Shown here: positions 1-6,101 of the stretch, in pieces | Position numbering within the stretch: the first letter of the stretch is position 1 | Layout: each line of letters opens with the position of its first letter | From: an uncultured Collinsella sp. | GTDB taxonomy: Bacteria > Actinomycetota > Coriobacteriia > Coriobacteriales > Coriobacteriaceae | Assembly: GCA_900549135.1 (NCBI GenBank) | Contig: URNI01000110.1 | Location: forward strand, 1 to 6,104 | Length of the DNA stretch: 6,104 nucleotides | Reading direction: 5' to 3' | Notes under the pieces: model-generated | The model's database searches: none | What the model was told of the DNA's origin: nothing | What the model saw: the letters and a program-made list of their open reading frames with translations, nothing else | Program-made: the position numbers and the translations under genes

Positions 1-1
1 T

Positions 2-625
2 TCCGAGCGCGAGCGCGTCAACGGCATGTACGAGCTGATGCACGAGCTCGGTGGGGATGGCGTGGTCGTGGGCGTCGACGAGGTGGGTCGCGGCTCGGTG
101 GCCGGTCCTTTGACGGTGTGCGCCGTGTGCCTTCCCATGGAGCCGCGCATCTGGGGCATCAACGATTCCAAAAAGCTCATGCCGGCGCGCCGCGAGCTGC
201 TATCGGTGAAGATTGCCGAGGTGGCGACCGCTATCGGCTTTTGCCATATTGCTCCTGCGGATATCGACGAGATGGGCATGGCCCGCGCCATTCGAGCTGC
301 TGTCGCGGGTGCGGTGGCCGATACGGGGCTCGAGCCCGATTGCGTGCTTATGGACGGTAACCCCCTGGGTGCCGTTCCCAACGAGCGCGACGTGGTCAAG
401 GGCGATGCCAAAATTGCCTGTATCGCTGCGGCATCCATCATGGCTAAGGTCACGCGTGATGAGATGATGGTCGAGTACGATGCCGAGTACCCCGAGTACC
501 ATTTGGCCGAATCGAAAGGCTATGCGAGCCCCGAGCACATCGAGGCCATTCGCAAACATGGTCTTTCTCCGCTGCACCGTGTGAGCTTTTGCGGAAACTT
601 TCTGCAGACCGAGCGCCTTTTTTAG
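2..625 (+). CDS. rnhB: Ribonuclease HII (5' end cut by window edge)
   Basis: Type 2 RNase H, a cytosolic enzyme that cuts the RNA strand of RNA-DNA hybrids and removes single ribonucleotides misincorporated in DNA. Numbered from the ATG at 26, the family signature DEVGRG holds catalytic Asp18 and Glu19. NDSKKL follows at 46-51, Asp110 lies in VLMDG, and Asp145 ends KVTRD, so all four metal-binding acidic residues are present. The C-terminal block YPEYHLAESKGYASPEH (about 157-173) and the HRVSFC ending are also typical. The frame stays open to base 2 and reads SERERVNG before that ATG. This resembles the charged N-terminal helix of longer RNase HII proteins, and no ribosome site precedes 26, so the true start is probably left of the window. 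The visible part is 207 residues; known members range from about 200 to 255. The stop is TAG at 623-625. The family call is very secure; the start is unknown. Confidence 0.95.
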   Translation, partial: SERERVNGMYELMHELGGDGVVVGVDEVGRGSVAGPLTVCAVCLPMEPRIWGINDSKKLMPARRELLSVKIAEVATAIGFCHIAPADIDEMGMARAIRAAVAGAVADTGLEPDCVLMDGNPLGAVPNERDVVKGDAKIACIAAASIMAKVTRDEMMVEYDAEYPEYHLAESKGYASPEHIEAIRKHGLSPLHRVSFCGNFLQTERLF

Positions 626-673
626 GCCAATTGTGAAGACTGGGACCTTAAGGGTTTCATAAACCTGCTGGTA

Positions 674-709
674 GGGGCCGTGTGCAACGCCATTGTTGCA
701 TGCGGCCCC
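674..709 (+). terminator. 15-bp perfect stem-loop after rnhB; possible terminator or attenuator
   Basis: Bases 674-688 pair with 695-709 without a bulge: seven G-C pairs (GGGGCCG with CGGCCCC), two G-T wobbles, then TGCAAC with GTTGCA, closing on the 6-base loop GCCATT. It lies 48 bases after the rnhB stop and 104 before the yraN start. The following bases (TCATTTGTCGG) are only mildly T-rich, so a classical intrinsic terminator is not certain. A partial terminator, an attenuator, or an RNA-stabilising or processing hairpin would fit equally well. The stem is directly visible; its role is inferred. I found no convincing promoter between it and yraN, which argues for some read-through. Confidence 0.5.
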
Positions 710-801
710 TCATTTGTCGGCATTTGGTTGGTTTTTGGTTTGCTTCCGGTACTTACCCGCATGAAACCCGCCCTCATTATCGAGGCAATGCAGGGAGTGG
801 G

Positions 802-808
802 AAAGGAG
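802..808 (+). promoter_or_regulatory. Ribosome binding site that sets the yraN start
   Basis: AAAGGAG lies five bases before the ATG at 814. The same frame is open from an ATG at 682, but that upstream codon sits inside the stem-loop, has no Shine-Dalgarno sequence, and would add 44 residues unlike anything in the family. The site therefore favours 814. Confidence 0.8.
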
Positions 809-813
809 ACCCC

Positions 814-1299
814 ATGTGTGCCGCAGGCAAACCGAGTAAGACGCAGCAGCTCAAGGAGCGTTGGGAAGAGGGGGAACTCGATTGCGGGTCGATCACGCCC
901 GAGTTTATCAAGGGGCTCAGTCCTCGCGAGCTCGGTATGCTGGGCGAGCTTATCGCAATCGATTACTTTAACGAGCGCGGCTATGCATTGCTGGAACAAG
1001 GCTATCGATGCTCGGAGGGCGAGGCCGACCTGGTGCTGCTCGACGAGCTCGACGATGTGGTGGTGATGGCCGAGGTCAAGACCAGACGCGTTGCGCTGGA
1101 TTGCAGCACGCGGGTCTTTCCCGAGGAGGCCGTGGACGCCCAAAAGCAACGTCGCTACCGCCGCATCGCAAGTTGCTATCTCATGGAGCATTATCCGCTC
1201 AAGGCGATTCGCTTCGATGCCGTGGGCGTTACCATTCGCGGCGGGCATATCGCCGAGATCGAGCACCAGTACAACGCGTTCGATTGGCAGGTGTCGTGA
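814..1299 (+). CDS. yraN: YraN/UPF0102 family nuclease-fold protein
   Basis: A 161-residue member of the UPF0102 (YraN) family, which has a Holliday-junction-resolvase/restriction-endonuclease-like fold and no firmly established function. The core begins at LGMLGELIAIDYFNERGY (about 40-57), matching the family's LGxxGExxAxxYLxxxGY helix with Glu45. Next come RCSEGEADLV, with Asp72 standing where the family has GEIDL, and VVVMAEVKTRR with Glu87 and Lys89. Together these give the D...ExK metal site of this nuclease fold. PEEAVDAQKQRR and a final RFDAVGV block also match. An extra charged N-terminal segment of about 38 residues precedes the core. The start at 814 is chosen for its AAAGGAG site. 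The stop TGA shares its last base with the comM ATG, so the two genes are translationally coupled. Adjacency to comM and dprA suggests a DNA-processing role, but this is inference. Confidence 0.88.
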   Translation: MCAAGKPSKTQQLKERWEEGELDCGSITPEFIKGLSPRELGMLGELIAIDYFNERGYALLEQGYRCSEGEADLVLLDELDDVVVMAEVKTRRVALDCSTRVFPEEAVDAQKQRRYRRIASCYLMEHYPLKAIRFDAVGVTIRGGHIAEIEHQYNAFDWQVS

Positions 1300-2822
1300 T
1301 GGCGTTCGAGACGTTTGCCGTTCACGCGGCCTGCATTCGCGGCGTCGAGGCGATTCACGTCACGGTCGAGGTTTCGCTTGCCGGCGGCATTCCGGGCATC
1401 CAGATGCTTGGTATTCCGAGTATGGAGGTGATGGAGTCACGCGGTCGTATTCGCTGCGCGATGCGCTCCGCCGGGTTCGAGATCCCGCGCTCGGGCATTA
1501 CGGTCAATCTGGCACCTGGCGATATCCGCAAGACCGGTAGCGGCTTTGACCTGCCCATCGCCATCGCGGTTCTAGCGGCCGATGGTCAGATTCCCCGCGA
1601 CAACCTCGATCGTTGTCTTATCGCTGGTGAGCTTGGCTTGGACGGTACAGTGCTTCCTGTCAAGGGCGAGGTGGCGTTTCAGCTATTGGCTCGCGACATG
1701 GGGCTGTCTTTTATCGCCGGCAGGTCCGACCAGCATGTGCCACTCGCGGGCGTGGATTGCGGCTTTATCGACCATCTGTCTCAGCTTGCCCATGGCATGG
1801 GTGAGGCGGCTCGGCACTATCTGGATTCCGAGGGCGTCGAGGCGACCTTTGAGCCCGAGCTCGACTATGCCGACGTACTGGGGCAGGAAGTCGCTAAACG
1901 CGGCATGGCGCTTGCGGCGGCAGGAGAACTCGGCTTGCTCATGATCGGGTCCCCGGGATCGGGCAAGACCATGCTTGCGCGGCGCATGACGGGCATTTTG
2001 CCCGAGCTTTCTCTCGAGGATCAGCAAGAGGCGCTGTGCATCCATTCGGTCTTGGGCGAGAACATTGATGGCTTGTTGGCGGGGCACCGGCCCTTCCGCA
2101 GTCCCCATCACAGTATTTCGACCGCGGGCCTTATCGGCGGTGGGCGCCCGGTGCACCCGGGTGAGATCAGCCTTGCTCATGGCGGCGTGCTCTTTTTGGA
2201 CGAGCTTGCCGAGTTTCCCACTGGCGTGCTGCAGACGCTGCGTCAGCCCATCGAGCGCGGCTACGTGAGGATCGTACGCGTCGACGGGGCTTTTACCTTC
2301 CCGTCGCGCTTTCAGCTGCTGGCTGCGAGCAATCCCTGCCCCTGCGGCTTTTTGGGCGATCGCGAGGTGCCGTGTCGCTGCTCGGCGGCGATGGTCGAGC
2401 GCTATCGGTCTAAACTGCGCGGTCCTTTGGCCGACCGTATCGACATGATGATCGATGTGACCCGTCCCGACCCTCAAGTGATTATCGAGGGTGCGGAGGG
2501 CATGTCGTCGGCCGAGTTACGTGACTACGTTGTGCGCGGTCGCGCCTTTCGCGCTTGGCGCGAATCCCGCATGGACGATGCGGATGCCGAGGCCGAGGAT
2601 GACGAGACACGGTCCATTGACGGCGTCGTTTCGACCTTTGAGCTCGATGATGCGGCGGAGAAGTGTGTGCTCGGCCTGTCGAAGCGCACGCATCTCACAG
2701 GGCGTGGCATCGTGCGCCTTGTTCGCATTGCGCGCACGATCGCAGATGTCGCCGAGAGCGAGCAGGTGACGCAGGACCACGTGCTCGAGGCGGCGATGTA
2801 CCAGGGAAGGAGGGACCAATGA
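1299..2822 (+). CDS. comM: ComM/YifB family Mg-chelatase-like AAA+ ATPase
   Basis: A 507-residue protein of normal length for the ComM/YifB family. ComM of Vibrio cholerae is a hexameric helicase that promotes branch migration when transformed DNA is integrated. Domains in order: an N-terminal ComM domain (about 1-170), with FAVHAACIRGVEA and TVNLAPGDIRKTGSGFDLPIA; the AAA+ module (about 190-400); and a C-terminal Mg-chelatase-type helical domain (about 410-507) with IVRLVRIARTIADVAES. Visible motifs are Walker A GSPGSGKT (Lys223, Thr224), the family box HRPFRSPHHSIS, Walker B VLFLDEL (Asp301, Glu302), and sensor-region SNPCPCG. Cys347, Cys349, Cys359 and Cys361 form the CPC...CRC pattern seen in many members, probably metal-binding. 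An acidic stretch at 426-436 is unusual. The ATG overlaps the yraN stop by one base, with a weak AGGTG site at 1289-1293. A much longer open frame upstream is only a shadow of yraN. Family certain; helicase role inferred from homologues. Confidence 0.94.
   Translation: MAFETFAVHAACIRGVEAIHVTVEVSLAGGIPGIQMLGIPSMEVMESRGRIRCAMRSAGFEIPRSGITVNLAPGDIRKTGSGFDLPIAIAVLAADGQIPRDNLDRCLIAGELGLDGTVLPVKGEVAFQLLARDMGLSFIAGRSDQHVPLAGVDCGFIDHLSQLAHGMGEAARHYLDSEGVEATFEPELDYADVLGQEVAKRGMALAAAGELGLLMIGSPGSGKTMLARRMTGILPELSLEDQQEALCIHSVLGENIDGLLAGHRPFRSPHHSISTAGLIGGGRPVHPGEISLAHGGVLFLDELAEFPTGVLQTLRQPIERGYVRIVRVDGAFTFPSRFQLLAASNPCPCGFLGDREVPCRCSAAMVERYRSKLRGPLADRIDMMIDVTRPDPQVIIEGAEGMSSAELRDYVVRGRAFRAWRESRMDDADAEAEDDETRSIDGVVSTFELDDAAEKCVLGLSKRTHLTGRGIVRLVRIARTIADVAESEQVTQDHVLEAAMYQGRRDQ
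2807..2814 (+). promoter_or_regulatory. Strong ribosome binding site for dprA inside the comM end
   Basis: AAGGAGGG is a near-perfect Shine-Dalgarno sequence within the last codons of comM. Two consecutive in-frame ATGs follow, at 2819 (five bases after GGAGG) and 2822 (eight bases after). Either could be used, and the difference is one methionine. Confidence 0.8.
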
Positions 2823-3754
2823 TGGCTGAGGGGACCTTCGAGCTGCATCCAGGTGACGCGTTGTATCCCGAGACCGTTTTGGAGCTTTCTGATGTACCTC
2901 AGACGCTCTATGTGCGCGGCAACCCCGAGGCGCTTTCGACGCCCGCGCTCTCCATCATCGGTGCGCGAAAGGCCTCGCCGTATGGTCTTGCCGTGGCAGA
3001 GCTTGCGGCGAAGGTGGCGGTTGAGGCGGGAGTAACGGTAGTTTCGGGCGGTGCGGTCGGTTGTGACCAGGCCTCGGGTTGGGCTGCGGTCAACGCCGGC
3101 GGCAAACACGTTGTGGTGCTGGGGACGGGCGCCGACGTGGTCTACCCGCGTTCGAGCGCGGGGCTTATTGCTCGCACGCTCGATACGGGTGGCGCGGTCG
3201 TGTCGATCTCTCCGTGGGGCATGGGTCCGCGCAAGTTCGCCTTTCCGCGTCGCAATCGCGTGATCGCGGCCCTGTCGCAAGCCCTCTTTGTATCCGAGGC
3301 GGGTATGCCTTCTGGGACGTTTTCTACAGCCGAGGCTGCTATGGATTTGGGGCGCGAACTTCTTGCCGTGCCGGGGTCGATCCTATCGCCCGAGTCGCGT
3401 GGCACGAATTACCTCATTGCGAACGGTGCCTGCTGCATCATCGACGAGGAATCTATCGAGATGGCTATCTCACGCATCTACGGCACCCTGCGCTACTCGC
3501 GCCCCGATGCTCCCGGCATTGCCGACCTGAATCCAACGCAGCAGACCGTGATGCATGCGCTCATCGCCTCTCCACTCAAGGTCGACGACATTGCGGCGCT
3601 CGTCTCGCTCGATGCTGTCGGCGTACTCAAACTCTTGGGTTCGCTTGAACTCGAGGGCCTTATCGAGCGCATGATGGATGGAAGGTATGCGCCCTCCAAG
3701 TTTGCCCTTCACGCCCAGACACCCTTCGGTCACAATGGAAAACGTGTCAATTAG
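2819..3754 (+). CDS. dprA: DNA-processing protein DprA (short form, no N-terminal SAM/HhH domain)
   Basis: DprA (Smf) binds incoming single-stranded DNA in the cytosol during natural transformation and loads RecA on it. The 311-residue protein has the Rossmann-like DprA core from about residue 43 to 218: LSIIGARKASPYG (44-56), VVVLGTGADVVYP (98-110), FPRRNRVIAALS (142-153) and AVPGSILSPESRGTNYLI (183-200). A winged-helix-like C-terminal region follows at about 236-292, ending in LELEGLIERMMDGRYAP. The usual N-terminal SAM/helix-hairpin-helix domain of longer DprA proteins is absent; only about 40 residues precede the core. The normally conserved SG(L/M)ARGID motif reads SGGAVGCDQ (76-84), so the Arg and Ile positions differ. 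The gene overlaps comM by four bases (ATGA) and has its own strong ribosome site. Many bacteria not known to be transformable carry dprA, so its presence does not prove competence. Confidence 0.93.
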   Translation: MMAEGTFELHPGDALYPETVLELSDVPQTLYVRGNPEALSTPALSIIGARKASPYGLAVAELAAKVAVEAGVTVVSGGAVGCDQASGWAAVNAGGKHVVVLGTGADVVYPRSSAGLIARTLDTGGAVVSISPWGMGPRKFAFPRRNRVIAALSQALFVSEAGMPSGTFSTAEAAMDLGRELLAVPGSILSPESRGTNYLIANGACCIIDEESIEMAISRIYGTLRYSRPDAPGIADLNPTQQTVMHALIASPLKVDDIAALVSLDAVGVLKLLGSLELEGLIERMMDGRYAPSKFALHAQTPFGHNGKRVN

Positions 3755-3761
3755 AAAGGTG
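3755..3761 (+). promoter_or_regulatory. Ribosome binding site that sets the trmFO start
   Basis: AAAGGTG directly follows the dprA stop and lies seven bases before the ATG at 3769. A TTG at 3763 is in frame but only one base from the site, so it is too close to be the start. The ATG also gives the usual family N-terminus, with the FAD motif beginning at residue 8. Confidence 0.65.
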
Positions 3762-3768
3762 TTTGCAG

Positions 3769-5106
3769 ATGCAGTTCGATCAGGTGACGGTTATCGGTGG
3801 CGGTCTGGCGGGTTCGGAGTGCGCGATCCAGCTTGCAGACCGCGGGTTTGCCGTAAAGCTGTGCGAGATGCGCCCCCAGGTGAGCTCCCCGGCCCACCAT
3901 ACCGATCATCTGGCAGAGCTCGTCTGCTCCAATTCGTTTAAGTCGACCCGTCCGGATTCCGCGGCTGGTTTGCTGAAAGCTGAGCTTGAGCGCATGGGTT
4001 CAGTCCTGCTCGATTGCGCCCATCGCGCGGCTGTTCCCGCCGGTGGCGCCTTGGCGGTCGACCGCGTCAAGTTTTCCGAGCTTGTCGAGGCCGAGGTTGC
4101 CGCCCGTCCCAATATCGAGGTCGTGCACGGCGAGGTCACGCAGATTCCCGAGGGTCACGTGGTCATTGCCGCGGGCCCGCTGTGTTCACCGGCGCTGAGC
4201 GAAGAGGTCATGAAGCTCGTCGGTGGCGACGCCCTTGCGTTCTTCGATGCCGCGGCGCCGATCGTCGATGCCTCCACGCTCGATATGGACGTGCTGTTCT
4301 CGCAGTCACGCTACGAGGAGCAGGGGAGCGGCGACTATCTCAACGCTCCGCTCAACAAGGAGGAGTACGAGGCCTTTATCGAGGCGCTTACCACGGCCGA
4401 CCGCGTGGTGCTCAAAGACTTTGAGGGCGGCGATCTGTTCCAGGCCTGCCAGCCTGCCGAGGAAGTTGCGCGCACCGGCAAGGACGCCATTCGCTTTGGC
4501 GCCATGAAGCCCGTCGGCCTCACCGACCCGCGTACCGGACGTCGCCCCTGGGCGGCGATTCAGCTGCGTGCCGAGAACAAGGAGAAGACCGCCTATAACC
4601 TGGTGGGCTTCCAGACCAACTTGACCTTTGGCGAGCAGAAGCGCGTCTTCCATATGGTGCCGGGCCTGGAGAACGCTGAGTTCTTCCGCTACGGTGTCAT
4701 GCACCGCAATACCTTTGTCGACGCCCCGCACGTGCTCGATGGCACCTTTGCCGTGCCCGGTACCGGCGTGCGTCTGGCCGGTCAGATCACCGGTACCGAG
4801 GGATACATGGAAGCCGTGGCGACAGGTCTGCTCGCGGCGCTCAACACCTATGCCGAGGCTATCGGTGCCGCGGGCGTCGAGTTGCCGCGTGTGGGTGCCC
4901 TGGGTGCGCTCGTGGGCTACGCGACCGATCCTGCCACCGTGGGCTATCAGCCTATGCATGTCAACTTTGGCCTGGTGCCGCCGCTCGAGGACGGTAAGCG
5001 CCGCAGCAAGCGCGACCGCTATCAGGCCTATGCGGACCGTGCGCTCGAGGCCCTCGATGCCTACTTGGCCACGCGTTCCGACTTGTTTGGAGGCGACCGG
5101 TCATAG
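3769..5106 (+). CDS. trmFO: Methylenetetrahydrofolate--tRNA (uracil-5-)-methyltransferase TrmFO
   Basis: A flavoenzyme that methylates U54 in the T-loop of tRNA to m5U (ribothymidine), using 5,10-methylenetetrahydrofolate as carbon donor and reduced FAD, rather than the S-adenosylmethionine used by TrmA. The 445-residue length is typical (about 435-445). The N-terminus carries the dinucleotide-binding motif VIGGGLAGSE (8-17). LVCSNSFKS follows with Cys53, and FQACQPAEEVARTG contains Cys227. These correspond to the two functionally important cysteines of Bacillus subtilis TrmFO (Cys53 and Cys226). Other family blocks are AIRFGAMKPVGL, the FAD-contacting GQITGTEGYMEA (338-349) and YQPMHVNFGLVPPL near the C-terminus. 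It starts 14 bases after dprA, and its TAG stop overlaps the proposed xerC start, so it is probably co-transcribed. TrmFO is common in Firmicutes and uncommon in Actinobacteria outside Coriobacteriia-like lineages (from memory). The assignment is secure. Confidence 0.95.
   Translation: MQFDQVTVIGGGLAGSECAIQLADRGFAVKLCEMRPQVSSPAHHTDHLAELVCSNSFKSTRPDSAAGLLKAELERMGSVLLDCAHRAAVPAGGALAVDRVKFSELVEAEVAARPNIEVVHGEVTQIPEGHVVIAAGPLCSPALSEEVMKLVGGDALAFFDAAAPIVDASTLDMDVLFSQSRYEEQGSGDYLNAPLNKEEYEAFIEALTTADRVVLKDFEGGDLFQACQPAEEVARTGKDAIRFGAMKPVGLTDPRTGRRPWAAIQLRAENKEKTAYNLVGFQTNLTFGEQKRVFHMVPGLENAEFFRYGVMHRNTFVDAPHVLDGTFAVPGTGVRLAGQITGTEGYMEAVATGLLAALNTYAEAIGAAGVELPRVGALGALVGYATDPATVGYQPMHVNFGLVPPLEDGKRRSKRDRYQAYADRALEALDAYLATRSDLFGGDRS
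5089..5093 (+). promoter_or_regulatory. Shine-Dalgarno GGAGG pointing to a non-standard xerC start
   Basis: GGAGG sits in the last codons of trmFO, nine bases before an in-frame ATA at 5103. No ATG, GTG or TTG in any frame lies within good range downstream, except an out-of-frame TTG at 5110. The site is a strong match and its position suggests that xerC translation begins at or just after 5103, although no ordinary start codon is there. Confidence 0.5.
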
Positions 5107-6023
5107 CCTTTGACCTGTACGACACCGTCGACTCGTTTATCGCCTATATCGCACGCGTCGAGGGACTTTCTCCCAACACGGTGACGGCCTATGGCTCGAG
5201 GCTGGAGCGCTTCGCTGCCTGGTGCGAGCGCGAGGATATCGATGCTTTCGCTGCCGACGTGCGCACCATTCGTCGCTATCTTGCCGAGCTTTCGCGTGAG
5301 CAGGTGGCTCCCCGAACGCTTGCGGCGCACCTGTCGGCCATTCGATCTCTCTATCGCTGGATGGCTGCCGAGGGGATTGTCGAGGGCGATGCGGTCTCGG
5401 CGATCGCATCGCCCAAGCTGCCGCGTGACCTGCCGGGTGTCCTTACGACCCAGCAGGTTGAGGCGCTGCTCAAGACGCCTGATACCTCGACGCCCGCGGG
5501 ACTGCGCGATGCGGCGATGCTTGAGTTGCTCTATGCCTCCGGCGCGCGAATTTCGGAGCTCGCGGCGCTCAACGTGGAGTCTATTGGTTGGTCCGAGCGA
5601 ACGCTGCGACTTTGGGGCAAGGGGAGCAAGGAGCGTATCGTCCCTCTGTATCGTCGTGCGCTCGAGGTGACGCATCTCTATATTGAGGAGGGGAGGCCGG
5701 AGTTGCTCGCTCGGGCAAAGCGCCGCGACCTCGCTACCGGGCCGCATCCGCTGCTTATATCGGCGCGCGGCAATCGCATGAGCGCCGCGATGCTCCGGCG
5801 GCGGTTCCATACGCTGGCGACGCTCGCCGGCATTCCGGCCGACATCGCCCCGCATGCGATGCGCCATACCTTTGCGACCGACTTGCTCGAGGGCGGTGCG
5901 GACCTGCGCTCGGTTCAAGAGCTGCTAGGTCATGCGAGCCTGTCCACGACGCAGATCTACACGCATCTCACACCCGATCGGCTTAAGCGGGCTGTGGCTC
6001 AAGCCCATCCCCGCGGCGAATAG
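5103..6023 (+). CDS. xerC: Tyrosine recombinase XerC (start uncertain, no canonical start codon)
   Basis: A site-specific recombinase that, with XerD, resolves chromosome dimers at dif during division. Counted from the ATA at 5103 it is 306 residues, normal for XerC (about 295-310). The N-terminal core-binding domain (about 1-105) includes VEGLSPNTVTAYGSRLERF. The catalytic domain has Arg149 (GARISEL), Lys173 (GKGSKER), His251 and Arg254 (HAMRH), His277 (LLGHASLSTTQ) and nucleophile Tyr286 (QIYTHLT): the full set with spacing as in E. coli XerD. The ending AHPRGE resembles XerC (AHPRA) more than XerD. The frame is open from 4998, but the first ATG/GTG/TTG is GTG 5181. Starting there would remove 26 residues, including most of the conserved first helix, and has no ribosome site. 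ATA 5103, overlapping the trmFO stop, or CTG 5115 are the better candidates. A base error in the sequence is the other explanation. Function secure, start not. Confidence 0.9.
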   Translation: MAFDLYDTVDSFIAYIARVEGLSPNTVTAYGSRLERFAAWCEREDIDAFAADVRTIRRYLAELSREQVAPRTLAAHLSAIRSLYRWMAAEGIVEGDAVSAIASPKLPRDLPGVLTTQQVEALLKTPDTSTPAGLRDAAMLELLYASGARISELAALNVESIGWSERTLRLWGKGSKERIVPLYRRALEVTHLYIEEGRPELLARAKRRDLATGPHPLLISARGNRMSAAMLRRRFHTLATLAGIPADIAPHAMRHTFATDLLEGGADLRSVQELLGHASLSTTQIYTHLTPDRLKRAVAQAHPRGE

Positions 6024-6072
6024 TGGCTGGGACGTCCCGCGCCGCACTCAGGTGTGTGGTTTTGATTGCGGG

Positions 6073-6101
6073 TTGGCAGGAAGAGGCATTCCTGCTATCA
6101 T
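6073..6101 (+). promoter_or_regulatory. Sigma70-type promoter reading out of the window, with embedded dyad
   Basis: TTGGCA at 6073-6078 (-35) and TATCAT at 6096-6101 (-10) are separated by exactly 17 bases, and a TG at 6093-6094 gives an extended -10. Both hexamers match the consensus at five and four or five positions, making this the best promoter seen in the window. Transcription would start just past the right edge, so it drives the next, unseen gene. In related genomes xerC may be followed by rpsB, but that cannot be checked here. A perfect inverted repeat overlaps the spacer and is listed separately. Confidence 0.65.
6076..6095. repeat. Inverted repeat GCAGGAA-N6-TTCCTGC inside the promoter; possible operator
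   Basis: The arms at 6076-6082 and 6089-6095 are perfect 7-base inverted copies around the spacer GAGGCA. The dyad overlaps the last three bases of the -35 box and ends directly against the -10 box, which is a classic place for a repressor site. It does not match an operator I recognise; it is unlike the actinobacterial LexA box. A 7-base inverted repeat can arise by chance in 6 kb, so the operator reading rests mainly on the position. Confidence 0.35.

Noticed and set aside
728..755. Possible promoter before yraN (TTGGTT, 16 bases, TACTTA)
   Set aside because: Both boxes are poor matches, the last base of the -10 is wrong, and there is no supporting element. No other pair in 710-813 was better.
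682..813. Upstream ATG of yraN giving a 205-residue protein
   Set aside because: The ATG is in the stem-loop with no ribosome site, and the added Cys/His-rich residues do not resemble the family. ATG 814 has a strong site.
1008..1298. 97-residue N-terminal extension of the comM reading frame
   Set aside because: It overlaps yraN in another frame, and its composition (Arg/Gly/Ala-rich) is that of a shadow. The ComM family begins at the ATG at 1299.
4757..4797. Palindrome CCGGTACCGG and a nearby second CGGTACCG
   Set aside because: Both fall inside conserved trmFO codons for Gly-Thr-rich segments, so protein coding and GC bias explain them.
5061..5918. Long minus-strand open frames opposite xerC (285 residues), comM (264), the comM/dprA junction (251), trmFO (217) and yraN (214)
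   Set aside because: They lie exactly opposite well-supported genes, read as Arg/His-rich low-complexity protein, match no family and lack ribosome sites. High-GC codon bias on the + strand produces such shadows.
6013..6045. Possible terminator at the xerC end: GCGGCG pairing with CGCCGC around the palindrome GGGACGTCCC
   Set aside because: The outer stem is only six pairs with a large loop that includes the stop codon, and the nearest T run (four T) is about 15 bases away. Not convincing as an intrinsic terminator.
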